NCBI GenBank assembly: GCA_002964805.2
Contig: PUDQ02000090.1
Coordinates: 1-64,000, forward strand
Reading direction: 5' to 3'
DNA length: 64,000 nucleotides
Source of the DNA: Trametes villosa
Lineage: Eukaryota; Basidiomycota; Agaricomycetes; Polyporales; Polyporaceae
Both the position numbers and the translations under genes were made by a program. This document shows, in pieces, positions 1 through 8,589 of this stretch (position 1 is its first letter; every line of letters starts with the position of its first letter). The notes beneath the pieces are model-generated. The model made no database searches and had not been told where the DNA came from. It saw nothing but the letters and a program-made list of their open reading frames with translations.

Positions 1-2
1 TA

Positions 3-1238
3 TCAACAATCACGCAACCGGCCCCGACAGCAAGCACGGCAGCGCCGTTCACGACGGCCGTAAGGGCTGGACGGGGAACAACATCACGAGCCCCTCAACC
101 ACCAGGGGATGACGACGACCCTCAAGGAGGTGGCGGACCACCAGGAGGAGAACCTCACGGTGGAGGAGGAGGAGGCAGATCCGGAGACGAAGACGAAGAC
201 GATCCATATGGAGAAAGAGCACGAGGCGGAGGACCTCCAGGAGGAGAAGGACCACCAGGAGGCGGAGGACCAGGCGGCGGAGGACCAGGCGGCGGACCAC
301 CAGGAGGAGGAGGAGGCGGAGGAGGACCACACGGCGGTGGACAACCAGGAGCAAACGCACAAGGCAACGCTCCAGGACAAGTCAACCCAGGACACAAGAG
401 CAAGGTCAAAGAACCCGAGGTCTTCATGGGAGATCGCTCCAAGGCCAACGAGTTCCTCACGGACCTTCAACTCTTATTCCTCAGTCGCCCCCAAGACTAT
501 CCTAACGACACATCAAAGATCGTTTCAGCACTATCATACATGCGAGGCGATACCCATTGGTGGGCCGAAGCCAAGGTCGACGCAGCAAATGGAGAAGACG
601 AGCATGGCGCTCCACTCGGATTCGGAACTTGGAGACAATGGGTTGCCGATTTTCGCCTGGTCTTTGGCGAAATAGACCCTCAGGGCAAGGCTTCAGTGGA
701 ACTAGCCACCCTGAAGTACAACCCGAAGGAAGATCTCTTCAAGTTCAACTCGAAGTTCTTCGACTTATGCGTCAGAGCAAGAATCAACGACAATCACGCT
801 CAACAAACCTTGTACAAGACCAAGCTACCGCAATACTTCCGCACCAAACTCGTCCTCATATACCCCGCTCCCACCACGATGCACGAACTCATTGACAGAG
901 TTATACACATCGAGAGGGGATGGAGAACAAACCGCGAGGTGGACGACTATCAAGGTCTAAAGACCAACTTCAAGAAACGAGGGGACAATCCGAAAGTTCG
1001 CGCAATCAACACCAACACACGAATGGATCCGAAGACTCGACAACAACTCCTGAAGGAGAACAAATGCTTCTACTGTCGGGAGCCCGGACATCGTGCAGCG
1101 AACTGCCCCAAGAAGAAAGGTCCTACCACCAAGACACGTGCTATCAAGGAAGACGAATCGGACGGTGCCGAAGAAATGGAAATCGGTGTCGTAGCCCTAG
1201 GAGATAACGACGACGAAGAAGACGGCTTGGATTTTTAG
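3..1238 (+). CDS. gag: Gypsy-1 Gag polyprotein (5' partial)
   Basis: The frame is open from base 3, without a start codon in the window, to a TAG at 1236-1238. The first 140 or so residues are a Gly/Pro-rich low-complexity region (GGPGGG-type runs). The retrotransposon-gag fold follows from about base 410 (EPEVFMGDRSKANEF, then WW and FR segments). Near the C-terminus, at about 1068-1110, is one CCHC zinc knuckle (CFYCREPGHRAANC), the nucleic-acid-binding motif of Gag, followed by a basic and then an acidic tail. Gag packages the element RNA into virus-like particles. The purine-rich triplet repeats leave neighbouring frames open as well, which creates false ORFs over 84-675. The frame given here is the one that runs unbroken into the zinc knuckle. 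Confidence 0.88.
   Translation, partial: STITQPAPTASTAAPFTTAVRAGRGTTSRAPQPPGDDDDPQGGGGPPGGEPHGGGGGGRSGDEDEDDPYGERARGGGPPGGEGPPGGGGPGGGGPGGGPPGGGGGGGGPHGGGQPGANAQGNAPGQVNPGHKSKVKEPEVFMGDRSKANEFLTDLQLLFLSRPQDYPNDTSKIVSALSYMRGDTHWWAEAKVDAANGEDEHGAPLGFGTWRQWVADFRLVFGEIDPQGKASVELATLKYNPKEDLFKFNSKFFDLCVRARINDNHAQQTLYKTKLPQYFRTKLVLIYPAPTTMHELIDRVIHIERGWRTNREVDDYQGLKTNFKKRGDNPKVRAINTNTRMDPKTRQQLLKENKCFYCREPGHRAANCPKKKGPTTKTRAIKEDESDGAEEMEIGVVALGDNDDEEDGLDF
1208..1238 (+). other. gag/pol overlap, -1 frame change
   Basis: The pol frame opens after a TAA at 1205-1207 and overlaps the last 31 bases of gag, lying at -1 relative to it. Pol has no good start codon before its protease domain. A Gag-Pol fusion by -1 ribosomal frameshifting is therefore the simplest reading. 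The overlap ends in a T run next to the gag stop (GAT TTT TAG), but no canonical X XXY YYZ heptamer was found. Confidence 0.6.
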
Positions 1239-4200
1239 GAGGACGAACGGACCCGGCGCCCGTCTCGTCCTGTAGCTGGGACTACACCATCTCATTTGTA
1301 ACTATCGGCCAGCAGCGCAGAAATGCATACCTGCTATCCGGATATGTTGAGTGTGGACCCAAAGTCGTCGGAATCCGAGCCCTATTCGACTCAGGCGCGG
1401 ATGCAACAATCCTCAACCGTCGCATCGTCAATCAATATAATCTCCCTACAGTCAAACTACCAAAACCAATCCGATTCCGAAACGCGGACGACAGTATTAA
1501 CACCATTGGAGAAGTCACCCACCGAGTGGAATCCAACTTCGTGGTCCGCGGACACGAACTACCCACAAACTTCTACGTCGCCGACCTAGGACGGGACGAT
1601 GCCATCCTAGGCATTCCATGGATCCGACGATACAATCCAAAGGTCAATTGGGACTCGGGACATTTCGAGTTTGACCCGAAGACTATCAAGAAGCAACAAC
1701 TCCGACGCGAATACCAGCAACATCACGACCCCCCACCAGGAGTCCCAATGTGGGGACTACCACGAACGACAACAGCAGACCCAGAAGGGGTCCATCAATT
1801 CATCAGGAGAACCTCGGAAGATCTAGAAGACGACGATACCTGGAACGTCCAGGCCAATACGATCTTGAGTTCTCTCAGACAACAATCCAAAGACCTCACT
1901 ATCGGACGAGCAACAATGTCAACCAATCTAGCAATCAAGGCGCACGAAGGGCAAAAGGTCAAGACACTCGAAGAACTACTACCAGAATATTTGTTGGACC
2001 TACGAGACGTTTTTGACAAGAAATCCGCGGAGCGCATGCCCATTACAAGACCATGGGACCATGACATCAAGCTAAAGGCAGAATTTGTACCTCGCGACTG
2101 CAAGATTATTCCATTATCCCCAGCGGAACGAGGAGAACTCGACAAGTTCGTGGACGAAAACCTCGCCAAAGGTTATATACGACCCTCCAAATCACCAATG
2201 GCATCACCATTCTTCTTCGTCAAAAAGAAGGATGGCTCACTACGACCAGTCCAAGACTACCGATACCTCAATGATGGAACGATCAAGGACGCAGGACCTC
2301 TACCACTCATATCCGACCTATTTGACAAGCTAGGCGGAGCGAAATACTTCACCAAACTCGATGTTCGAGCAGGATACAACAATGTCCGTATCAAGGAAGG
2401 CGACCAATGGAAGGCAGCGTTCAAAACCCCTCGAGGACTGTTCGAACCAACAGTCATGTTCTTTGGACTCTGCAATGCCCCCGCAACCTTCCAAACCATG
2501 ATGAACGCCATCTTCCACGACTATCTATCAGAAGGATGGCTAGTAATCTATATGGACGACATCCTACTCTTCTCCGACAACCTTGAAGATCTACGCAAAC
2601 ACACGCGGCTAGTAATCGAACGACTACGCGACAACGATCTATACCTCAAGGCAGAGAAATGCGAGTTTGAAGTTCAACGGGTAGAATTCCTAGGAGCAAT
2701 TGTATCACCAGGACAAGTATCAATGGACCCGGTGAAACTCGATGGACTAAAAGACTGGCCCACTCCAACAACAGTCAAACAAGTCCAAAGCTTCCTAGGA
2801 TTTGCAAACTTCTACCGGAGGTTCATACGAGGATTCGCCGACCTAGCAAGACCCCTGAACGACTTAACTCGAAAGGATAACCCATGGAAGTGGACCCCCG
2901 CATGCGAACAAACATTCCAAGACATCAAGAAGCGCTTCATCGAGGAGCCTATTTTGCTTCAACCAGACGTATCAAAACCGTTCCAAATCGAGTGCGACGC
3001 GTCCAAAGTCGCCACCGGGGCGGTGTTGAGGCAAAAAGGGGAGGAAGGGATATGGCACCCCTGTGCATATCTATCAAAATCCTTTACCGAAACCGAACGC
3101 AACTACCAGATCTACGACCGCGAACTTCTTGCCATCATCCGAGCGCTGGAAACGTGGAGACACTACATCGAGGGCGCCAAACAACCCGTAGAAATCCTGT
3201 CAGACCACAAGAACTTGACATATTGGCGCAGTGCTAGAAAACTCAACCGAAGACAAGCACGATGGAGCAACTTCTTATCCGAATTCAACTACGTCATCAG
3301 ACATCTACCAGGAAAAAGCCTGGTCCAAGCCGACGCTCTATCCAGAAGACCGGACCACGACCCGGGAGACCACGATAATGAAGAAGTCACCATGATCCCG
3401 GGAGATCTATTCGCCAAGGCAGTCCACGTGGACCTCCAGGAATTAATCCGCAGCACCACTTCCCGTGACAAATCAGTCATGGACTCAACCAATGGAGCGT
3501 GGCATCTCAAGAAGGAACCTATTTTTGGAACCAAGACCGACTGGCGCATGGACGACGGCATTATTCTCTTCAAAGGGAAAGTCTATGTCCCACCAGAAGA
3601 TAATATCCGTCGAGAAGTAGTCCGCCTACACCACGAACCAGCGGTCATGGGACACCCCGGAATCCAAAAAACCTTCGAACTTGTCAGCCGAGAATACTGG
3701 TGGCCAGGCATGCGACACTTCATCACCCAATACGTCAAAGGATGCGCAACATGCCAAACCGCTAAAGTCAACACACATCCCACCAAACCTGGAATGATGC
3801 CTATTCCACATAGCGGATCAACAAGACCATTCGGCACAATAACCATGGACTATGTCACCGGACTCCCTTTATCCAACGGGTTCGACGCAATCCAAGTGGT
3901 TGTTGACCACGACGAATCCAAGGCTATTGTTCTCTCGGAATGCACAAAGGAAACCAACGCCATGGACACCGCACATCTTCTCGTGAGAGATGTTTACTCC
4001 CGATTTGGACTTCCGGACCGCATCATATCCGACCGAGGCCCACAATTCATCTCACACGCATACCAAGAAATGAATAAACTCCTCGGGATTGGCCAATCAC
4101 TCAGCACGTCTCACCACCCTCAAACCGACGGACAATCAGAACGGACCATTCAAGAAATCGAAGTCGCACTGCGGATCTATTGTGGGAACTACCCTGACAC

Positions 4201-4882
4201 GTGGAGCACCCTCTTGCCACAATTTGAATTCGCGCACAATCACCGGACTCATTCAGTCACTGGGAAAAGCCCCTTCGAACTTCTGATGGGATATCAACCA
4301 CGAGCTATAGGCACCGTACACCCTAAGCCCAAGCATCCCAGCACGGAAGAACGATTGAATCACCTCAAGGAACTCCGAGAAAACGCCATCGCCTCCCACG
4401 CAAAGGCCGCCGCCGCCATGGCCAAGAGACAAGCAGCAGGCAATGTGACCTTCCAGAAGGGAGATAAAGTGTTCCTCGAATCCACGAACCTCAAGTTGCC
4501 CTATCCCAACCGGAAACTCGCACCAAAACGAGAAGGTCCCTTTGTCATCAACGAAGTCATGGGACCTACCACCGTGAAACTCCGACTCCCAAAGGCATGG
4601 AAGATTCATCCAGTATTTCACACCGCCTTGATCACGCACTACCGAACCACCCCAGAACACGGTCCGAATTACGTGTCACCACCACCGGACACAATTGACG
4701 GAGAGGAAGAGTGGGAAATCGAAGCAATTATCAATCACAGGAAGCCAGCCCGTGGAGGAATCCAGTATCTAGTCACATGGAAAGGCCGTCCGCAACACGA
4801 GAATGAGTGGCTGCGTGAGAAAGATCTCAAACACGCACAAGCAACTCTTCAACGCTATAAGAAGCTGCACAAGATGGCCTGA
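1208..4882 (+). CDS. pol: Gypsy-1 Pol: protease-RT-RNase H-integrase-chromodomain
   Basis: This is one open frame of about 1,224 codons. Domains in order are: an aspartic protease with ALFDSGADATIL at about 1380; a reverse transcriptase with the YMDD box (VIYMDDILLF) near 2550; and an RNase H beginning at IECDASKVATGAVL near 2985. The integrase follows, with an HHCC zinc domain (HHEPAVMGHPG ... CATC) at 3630-3760 and a DDE core (MDYVTG, SDRGPQF, GQSERT) at 3845-4150. A C-terminal chromodomain (EEEWEIEAIINH ... YLVTWKG) lies at 4700-4800. The order RT-RNase H-IN defines Ty3/Gypsy, and the chromodomain places it among the chromoviruses, where that domain is thought to steer integration toward marked chromatin. 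All catalytic motifs checked are present, so the protein looks competent. Confidence 0.93.
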   Translation, partial: RRRRRRLGFLGGRTDPAPVSSCSWDYTISFVTIGQQRRNAYLLSGYVECGPKVVGIRALFDSGADATILNRRIVNQYNLPTVKLPKPIRFRNADDSINTIGEVTHRVESNFVVRGHELPTNFYVADLGRDDAILGIPWIRRYNPKVNWDSGHFEFDPKTIKKQQLRREYQQHHDPPPGVPMWGLPRTTTADPEGVHQFIRRTSEDLEDDDTWNVQANTILSSLRQQSKDLTIGRATMSTNLAIKAHEGQKVKTLEELLPEYLLDLRDVFDKKSAERMPITRPWDHDIKLKAEFVPRDCKIIPLSPAERGELDKFVDENLAKGYIRPSKSPMASPFFFVKKKDGSLRPVQDYRYLNDGTIKDAGPLPLISDLFDKLGGAKYFTKLDVRAGYNNVRIKEGDQWKAAFKTPRGLFEPTVMFFGLCNAPATFQTMMNAIFHDYLSEGWLVIYMDDILLFSDNLEDLRKHTRLVIERLRDNDLYLKAEKCEFEVQRVEFLGAIVSPGQVSMDPVKLDGLKDWPTPTTVKQVQSFLGFANFYRRFIRGFADLARPLNDLTRKDNPWKWTPACEQTFQDIKKRFIEEPILLQPDVSKPFQIECDASKVATGAVLRQKGEEGIWHPCAYLSKSFTETERNYQIYDRELLAIIRALETWRHYIEGAKQPVEILSDHKNLTYWRSARKLNRRQARWSNFLSEFNYVIRHLPGKSLVQADALSRRPDHDPGDHDNEEVTMIPGDLFAKAVHVDLQELIRSTTSRDKSVMDSTNGAWHLKKEPIFGTKTDWRMDDGIILFKGKVYVPPEDNIRREVVRLHHEPAVMGHPGIQKTFELVSREYWWPGMRHFITQYVKGCATCQTAKVNTHPTKPGMMPIPHSGSTRPFGTITMDYVTGLPLSNGFDAIQVVVDHDESKAIVLSECTKETNAMDTAHLLVRDVYSRFGLPDRIISDRGPQFISHAYQEMNKLLGIGQSLSTSHHPQTDGQSERTIQEIEVALRIYCGNYPDTWSTLLPQFEFAHNHRTHSVTGKSPFELLMGYQPRAIGTVHPKPKHPSTEERLNHLKELRENAIASHAKAAAAMAKRQAAGNVTFQKGDKVFLESTNLKLPYPNRKLAPKREGPFVINEVMGPTTVKLRLPKAWKIHPVFHTALITHYRTTPEHGPNYVSPPPDTIDGEEEWEIEAIINHRKPARGGIQYLVTWKGRPQHENEWLREKDLKHAQATLQRYKKLHKMA

Positions 4883-4964
4883 AGTCCCCAGACCCTGCCC
4901 ACTCTGGATTCACTCAACCCCCTCGCACTACTCCTCCTCGACTTCGACAGTCTCAGCTTCGACA

Positions 4965-6467
4965 ATGGCCCGCAACCATCGCTCTCGCCGCCAACACCGC
5001 ACTCGCTCCTCGAACTCCCCCTCTCCGATCAATCGACTCCAAGCCCCCGTCCTGGGACGCCTCGTCCCTCCTGCACCCTCCTTTGTGAAGGGGGTGAACC
5101 CGACCTACGACCATCTCCCTCGCCTCCCCACTGCGTCCTATTCCAATGGGACTCTGCCCGACCGGCTCGGGTGGACTCTCCTCCACCCAGATCTCCAGGC
5201 GATTGTCAATCAACGCCTCGCCTCGCTCCCCGGAACACGTCACTGGGTCGACGTGTACCGGATGTGCGGCGACGTCCTTCCCGCTCTCCGCCACATGGAC
5301 AACTATGTCCAGAACCATCCGGATCCCCAGGAGATCGTTTTCCTCAGGCAGGCGAACGTCTCCTACACCGCCGCCTTCAGCAGGGTCATCCAGATCGCCG
5401 AGGTCGCCCTCAACCAAGTCGCCCTCTACCCCGCTCTGGGAAAGATCGAAGATCTGCTTCCCCGCCGCCGCGCCGGATGGAACGCCCCGCAGCCTAACCC
5501 CACTCATGACGGCCCCGCTCGCATCGACTGTATGCTGGGCACAAATGGCAGCCGCGACCCCCTCTACAAGATCACTGAGGACACCACGAGGTGGGGAGTT
5601 CCCAACGGCAACTGGGAGAGCTGGAACGACGACAACAAGGAAAACGAACCTCCCGTTGCGGACTCCTTGGAAGTACAAGCGTCCACTCCCGAACCCCCCT
5701 CCTCGTCGACAAGCTCGTCCTCGGAGTGGCACGACATGAGACAAGCCCTCGAAGACCGACTCACGTCTCCTGTCCGCGAGCCCGCTCACACTCCACCCAT
5801 CTCCACGCCTACTCTCCTTGACCCGCCTACTCGCAGCCCGTCCCCTGAATATATCCCGCTCTCACCCTCCTCGTCGTCGTCGTCGATGCCCAGCCTCGAG
5901 ACCGACGACTCTTACATGGACGACCCTAACACCGACGTCCTCGTCGCCTACATTGCTCCCATCCCCGGGAGTACTCGGGCATTCATCAGAGCGATCTGGC
6001 CAGAGGAGAAACCCATTCATCCCTCAGAGTTCGACGACGTCAACCGTCTCGCCGCCGTTCCCACCGCACTCCTCCCCCCTCTCCAGCGCGCTATGATAGC
6101 CGCATTTCGCGTCCAGACCGGCTACTACGTCCCCGACGCCGACCTGCACATGCCTTTCGCCACCCTCCGCTATGTCACCTCAACCATCGCCAAAGGGATG
6201 GACCCTCACTACCCCGGCCTCGACATGACCAGCGACAGGAACGCAAAGGCCAAGGTTTACTCCATCCGCGTCCCCATCGACAGCATTCGCGAACCTGGAG
6301 GGTGGAAGGACTTTGAGGCAGACTTGGCCACAGCAGCAGCGACCTCGTCTCAACCCACTCCCGTTCCTGCTCAAGCTCCCACGCCCCCGAAGCTTCCCGA
6401 ACCCCCGAAACTCCCGGAGTTCATCGTTCGCCGTCGCAAGGCCTTCACCGACACCATGACGGACTAG
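4965..6467 (+). CDS. Gypsy-1 third ORF of unknown function
   Basis: An open frame of 500 codons starts at an ATG 82 bases after the pol stop and ends just before the polypurine tract. It occupies the place an env gene holds in retroviruses, but no signal peptide or membrane segment is visible. The first 200 residues look globular and alpha-helical (WTLLHPDLQAIVNQRL, WVDVYRMCGDVLPALR). A Ser/Pro-rich, probably disordered stretch follows (about residues 220-310). A second folded part comes next (DVLVAYIAPIPGSTRAF ... ALLPPLQRAMIAAF), and then a Pro-rich tail. It lies inside the element, before the PPT and LTR, so it travels with it. No family is recognised. Gypsy-2 carries an ORF in the equivalent place, but the two are not visibly similar. 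Confidence 0.75.
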   Translation: MARNHRSRRQHRTRSSNSPSPINRLQAPVLGRLVPPAPSFVKGVNPTYDHLPRLPTASYSNGTLPDRLGWTLLHPDLQAIVNQRLASLPGTRHWVDVYRMCGDVLPALRHMDNYVQNHPDPQEIVFLRQANVSYTAAFSRVIQIAEVALNQVALYPALGKIEDLLPRRRAGWNAPQPNPTHDGPARIDCMLGTNGSRDPLYKITEDTTRWGVPNGNWESWNDDNKENEPPVADSLEVQASTPEPPSSSTSSSSEWHDMRQALEDRLTSPVREPAHTPPISTPTLLDPPTRSPSPEYIPLSPSSSSSSMPSLETDDSYMDDPNTDVLVAYIAPIPGSTRAFIRAIWPEEKPIHPSEFDDVNRLAAVPTALLPPLQRAMIAAFRVQTGYYVPDADLHMPFATLRYVTSTIAKGMDPHYPGLDMTSDRNAKAKVYSIRVPIDSIREPGGWKDFEADLATAAATSSQPTPVPAQAPTPPKLPEPPKLPEFIVRRRKAFTDTMTD

Positions 6468-6490
6468 GCGTTGACCTGGAAGGTCAACCT

Positions 6491-6504
6491 AAAGGGGGGG
6501 GTAG
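6491..6504 (+). other. Polypurine tract of Gypsy-1
   Basis: AAAGGGGGGGGTAG lies immediately before the TGTTAC start of the 3' LTR. This is the expected place and composition for the plus-strand primer of reverse transcription. Confidence 0.75.
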
Positions 6505-6540
6505 TGTTACAATTTCATCCTCGGTTCCTAATACGGCCAA

Positions 6541-6665
6541 TGACTCGACCTGACTCATTCTGACTCAGCCCCTATATTTAGTCCATATGACTCGTCCTGA
6601 CTCCTCATGACTCATCCTGACTGCGGTGTACTATACTTAGCTCAGACCTGACTCATACTGACTGC
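6541..6665 (+). promoter_or_regulatory. Cluster of TGACTC(A) motifs in the Gypsy-1 LTR
   Basis: Within about 125 bp upstream of the TATA box there are at least four TGACTCA sites, plus TGACTCG, TGACTCC and TGACTG variants. A further TGACTCA lies at about 6804. TGA(C/G)TCA is the known site of Gcn4/AP-1-type bZIP activators. The cluster sits where an LTR enhancer would be. That it responds to amino-acid starvation or another stress is inference. Confidence 0.55.
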
Positions 6666-6727
6666 GGACGTGCTGCAGCAGTGCTGCGCTTCACTGCGGA
6701 TCTGCTGCGCAGATCCTTCCCCCACAG

Positions 6728-6734
6728 TATATAA
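6728..6734 (+). promoter_or_regulatory. TATA box of the Gypsy-1 LTR
   Basis: TATATAA is followed by a C/T-rich stretch, as expected for an LTR promoter with initiation roughly 30 bases downstream. Confidence 0.6.
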
Positions 6735-6836
6735 GGACCCCCTCTCTCCCTCTCTTTTCCCCAGTTTCGATCTCCTGTTTCATCCTGTAACAACTCGTAC
6801 TCTTGACTCATCAATCTACTTGTTATTTATAACTCT

Positions 6837-8342
6837 TTGAGTGCGCTCGAACGCCACTTCAAGCGTTATCTTAACAATGTTAATGACCCGACGTTCCAGA
6901 AAATACTGGAACGGCCTACTCAGCATCGCGCATTCGTAATGCGCGAGGGTGTGATATACACCAAGAACCGTGAAGGCGACGAAGTATTGTGTATACCTCG
7001 TGGTCTGTATCGGAAACGGGCCCTTCAGGAGCTCGTGTTAGACCAAGCGCATAGCGCGCTTGGACATCTTGGACCTCAGCGCACGTCAGAATACGTGCGC
7101 AAGTGGTTTTGGTGGCCCGCGTTACGCAAGGATGTAGACAAGTTCTGCATTTCGTGCGGCGTGTGCCACACCACGAAAATAAGTACACAGCCCCCTATAG
7201 GGCTGTTACACTCGCTACCGATACCTACGGTGCCATGGACGTCTATGTCCATGGATTTCTTCGGTCCGTTTCCGCCCTCGCACGGATACGACTACATATG
7301 GATTGTAGTCTGTCGGTTGACCTCGATGGTACACCTCATACCCATCAAGACAACCGACACAGCGTCAGACCTGGCGCTGGTCTACTTCAGGGAAGTAGTC
7401 CGTCTACACGGACTACCGGACTCCATAGTCTCTGATAGAGACTCGAAGTTCACTTCCAAGTTCTGGAAGGAGCTGCATCGCCTTATGGGGGCGAAGCTGC
7501 TTATGTCCACGTCGTTCCATCCACAGACGGATGGATTATCTGAGCGTAGTATACGCTCAGTGTCGCAGATACTCCGTGCACTGGTAGCTCCTGATCAGTT
7601 GGACTGGTATGAGAAGCTACCAATAGCGGAGTTCGCTATCAACTCTGCGGTAAGTTCTACCACAGGGTTCGCTCCGTTCGAGTTGAACTACGGGTATCTC
7701 CCGCGTTCTATGAACGGAATCGGAACGGACACTCCGTTTCGAGGAGTGCGAGAGTTCGCACTCAGAGCTAAGGCGAACCTGGAGATGGCGCATGATGCCA
7801 TCATCGAGGCGCGAGTGCGCCAGACACACTATGCGAATAAGCATAGGCAAGCCGAACCCGACTTTGAGGTCGGGGACAAGGTATACCTATCGACAAAGAA
7901 TTTGTCGATACCTAAGGGCCGGGCACGAAAACTTGTGCCTAAGTACATCGGACCGTATGCTATAATTGAGAGCATACCCAGTACGTCAAACTACGTACTG
8001 GAGTTACCAGAAGAACTCCGGAACCGAAGGATACACCCTCGGTTCCACGCGTCGCTATTACGACGCTATGAGCCAAACGACGATGCGGTATTCCCGCATC
8101 GTGAGGCGAAGTCGTATTACGACTTCGGCAATGAAGACTCCACCGAATGGTTGGTGGAAGAGATTATCGGCCACGAGTGGAATGGCAATAAGTGCCAGTT
8201 CCACGTGCGGTGGACGATGGGGGACCATACATGGGAGCCCTACGAGCACTGTAAGGAGCTCGTAGCATTAGACGAGTATTGTCGTCTAATGGGCGTGTCA
8301 TCTTGGCGCGCGTTGCCCAAGAAAACATCCGCCAAGACTTAG
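6837..8342 (+). CDS. Gypsy-2 Pol, integrase-chromodomain part (5' truncated)
   Basis: The frame opens at the Gypsy-1 boundary and has no stop for about 500 codons. It shows the integrase HHCC zinc domain (H-H in HSALGHLG with the preceding His, then CISCGVC) at 7040-7165. The DDE core has MDFFGPFP at about 7252, SDRDSKF at about 7432 and GLSERSIRS at about 7530. A GPY/F-type module (KYIGPYAIIES) lies at about 7940, and a C-terminal chromodomain (WLVEEIIGHEW ... FHVRWTMGDHTWEPYEH) at 8150-8250. The protease, RT and RNase H are absent because Gypsy-1 interrupts the element here. The nominal start codon (TTG) is only the first start-like codon after the break. The coding sequence is crowded with 7-10-bp inverted repeats with tiny loops. 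Confidence 0.9.
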   Translation: MSALERHFKRYLNNVNDPTFQKILERPTQHRAFVMREGVIYTKNREGDEVLCIPRGLYRKRALQELVLDQAHSALGHLGPQRTSEYVRKWFWWPALRKDVDKFCISCGVCHTTKISTQPPIGLLHSLPIPTVPWTSMSMDFFGPFPPSHGYDYIWIVVCRLTSMVHLIPIKTTDTASDLALVYFREVVRLHGLPDSIVSDRDSKFTSKFWKELHRLMGAKLLMSTSFHPQTDGLSERSIRSVSQILRALVAPDQLDWYEKLPIAEFAINSAVSSTTGFAPFELNYGYLPRSMNGIGTDTPFRGVREFALRAKANLEMAHDAIIEARVRQTHYANKHRQAEPDFEVGDKVYLSTKNLSIPKGRARKLVPKYIGPYAIIESIPSTSNYVLELPEELRNRRIHPRFHASLLRRYEPNDDAVFPHREAKSYYDFGNEDSTEWLVEEIIGHEWNGNKCQFHVRWTMGDHTWEPYEHCKELVALDEYCRLMGVSSWRALPKKTSAKT

Positions 8343-8589
8343 CGGATGTACGAAGCGCAACATGCGCTTCGTGGTCAAGACTACCCGAGTGAGTAGTCGT
8401 GGTGAAGGACAGAGCACGCGCAGAGAGCGCGTGACCGTGAAGTAGTACGTCACGTGCAGACTCGCGTGCGCGAGGCAGCCACCGACGCGTTCGGACTCCG
8501 CCGGCGCTTTAAGACGGCGACCTCGCGAGTGCAGGGTCATAACCGACCTCTGCCACCTCACCACCACCACCAACAACGACGCCCGCGCC

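Larger units (their letters stand above)
1..6820 (+). mobile_element. Ty3/Gypsy chromovirus-type LTR retrotransposon (Gypsy-1), 5' end outside the window
   Basis: The region carries gag, protease, reverse transcriptase, RNase H, integrase and chromodomain in Ty3/Gypsy order. A third ORF, a polypurine tract and a 3' LTR follow. The 5' LTR and the start of gag lie left of the window. Directly after the LTR, integrase-coding sequence of a different Gypsy element begins, so Gypsy-1 appears to have inserted into that element. Gag and pol have no internal stops apart from the normal gag/pol frame change, so this copy is young or recently active. The exact right end is uncertain: no clean TG...CA pair with a visible target duplication was found, and the boundary lies between about 6792 and 6836. 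Confidence 0.9.
6505..6820 (+). repeat. 3' LTR of Gypsy-1
   Basis: The LTR begins TGTTACAATTTC right after the polypurine tract. It contains a TATA box, a pyrimidine-rich stretch and AT-rich 3' sequence. The end is uncertain. TGTAACA at 6786-6792 would mirror the TGTTACA start. However, an in-frame TGA at 6804-6806, relative to the downstream integrase, suggests the LTR runs at least past that point. The 5' LTR is not in the window for comparison. Confidence 0.7.

Noticed and set aside
84..675. Several overlapping ORFs on both strands near the left edge
   Set aside because: They come from GGA/GGC-type triplet repeats in gag that leave all frames open. Only the frame entering from base 3 runs into the Gag zinc knuckle.
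1227..1238. Canonical slippery heptamer for the gag-pol shift
   Set aside because: The codon phase gives TTG GAT TTT TAG. No X XXY YYZ pattern fits, so a standard signal is not claimed.
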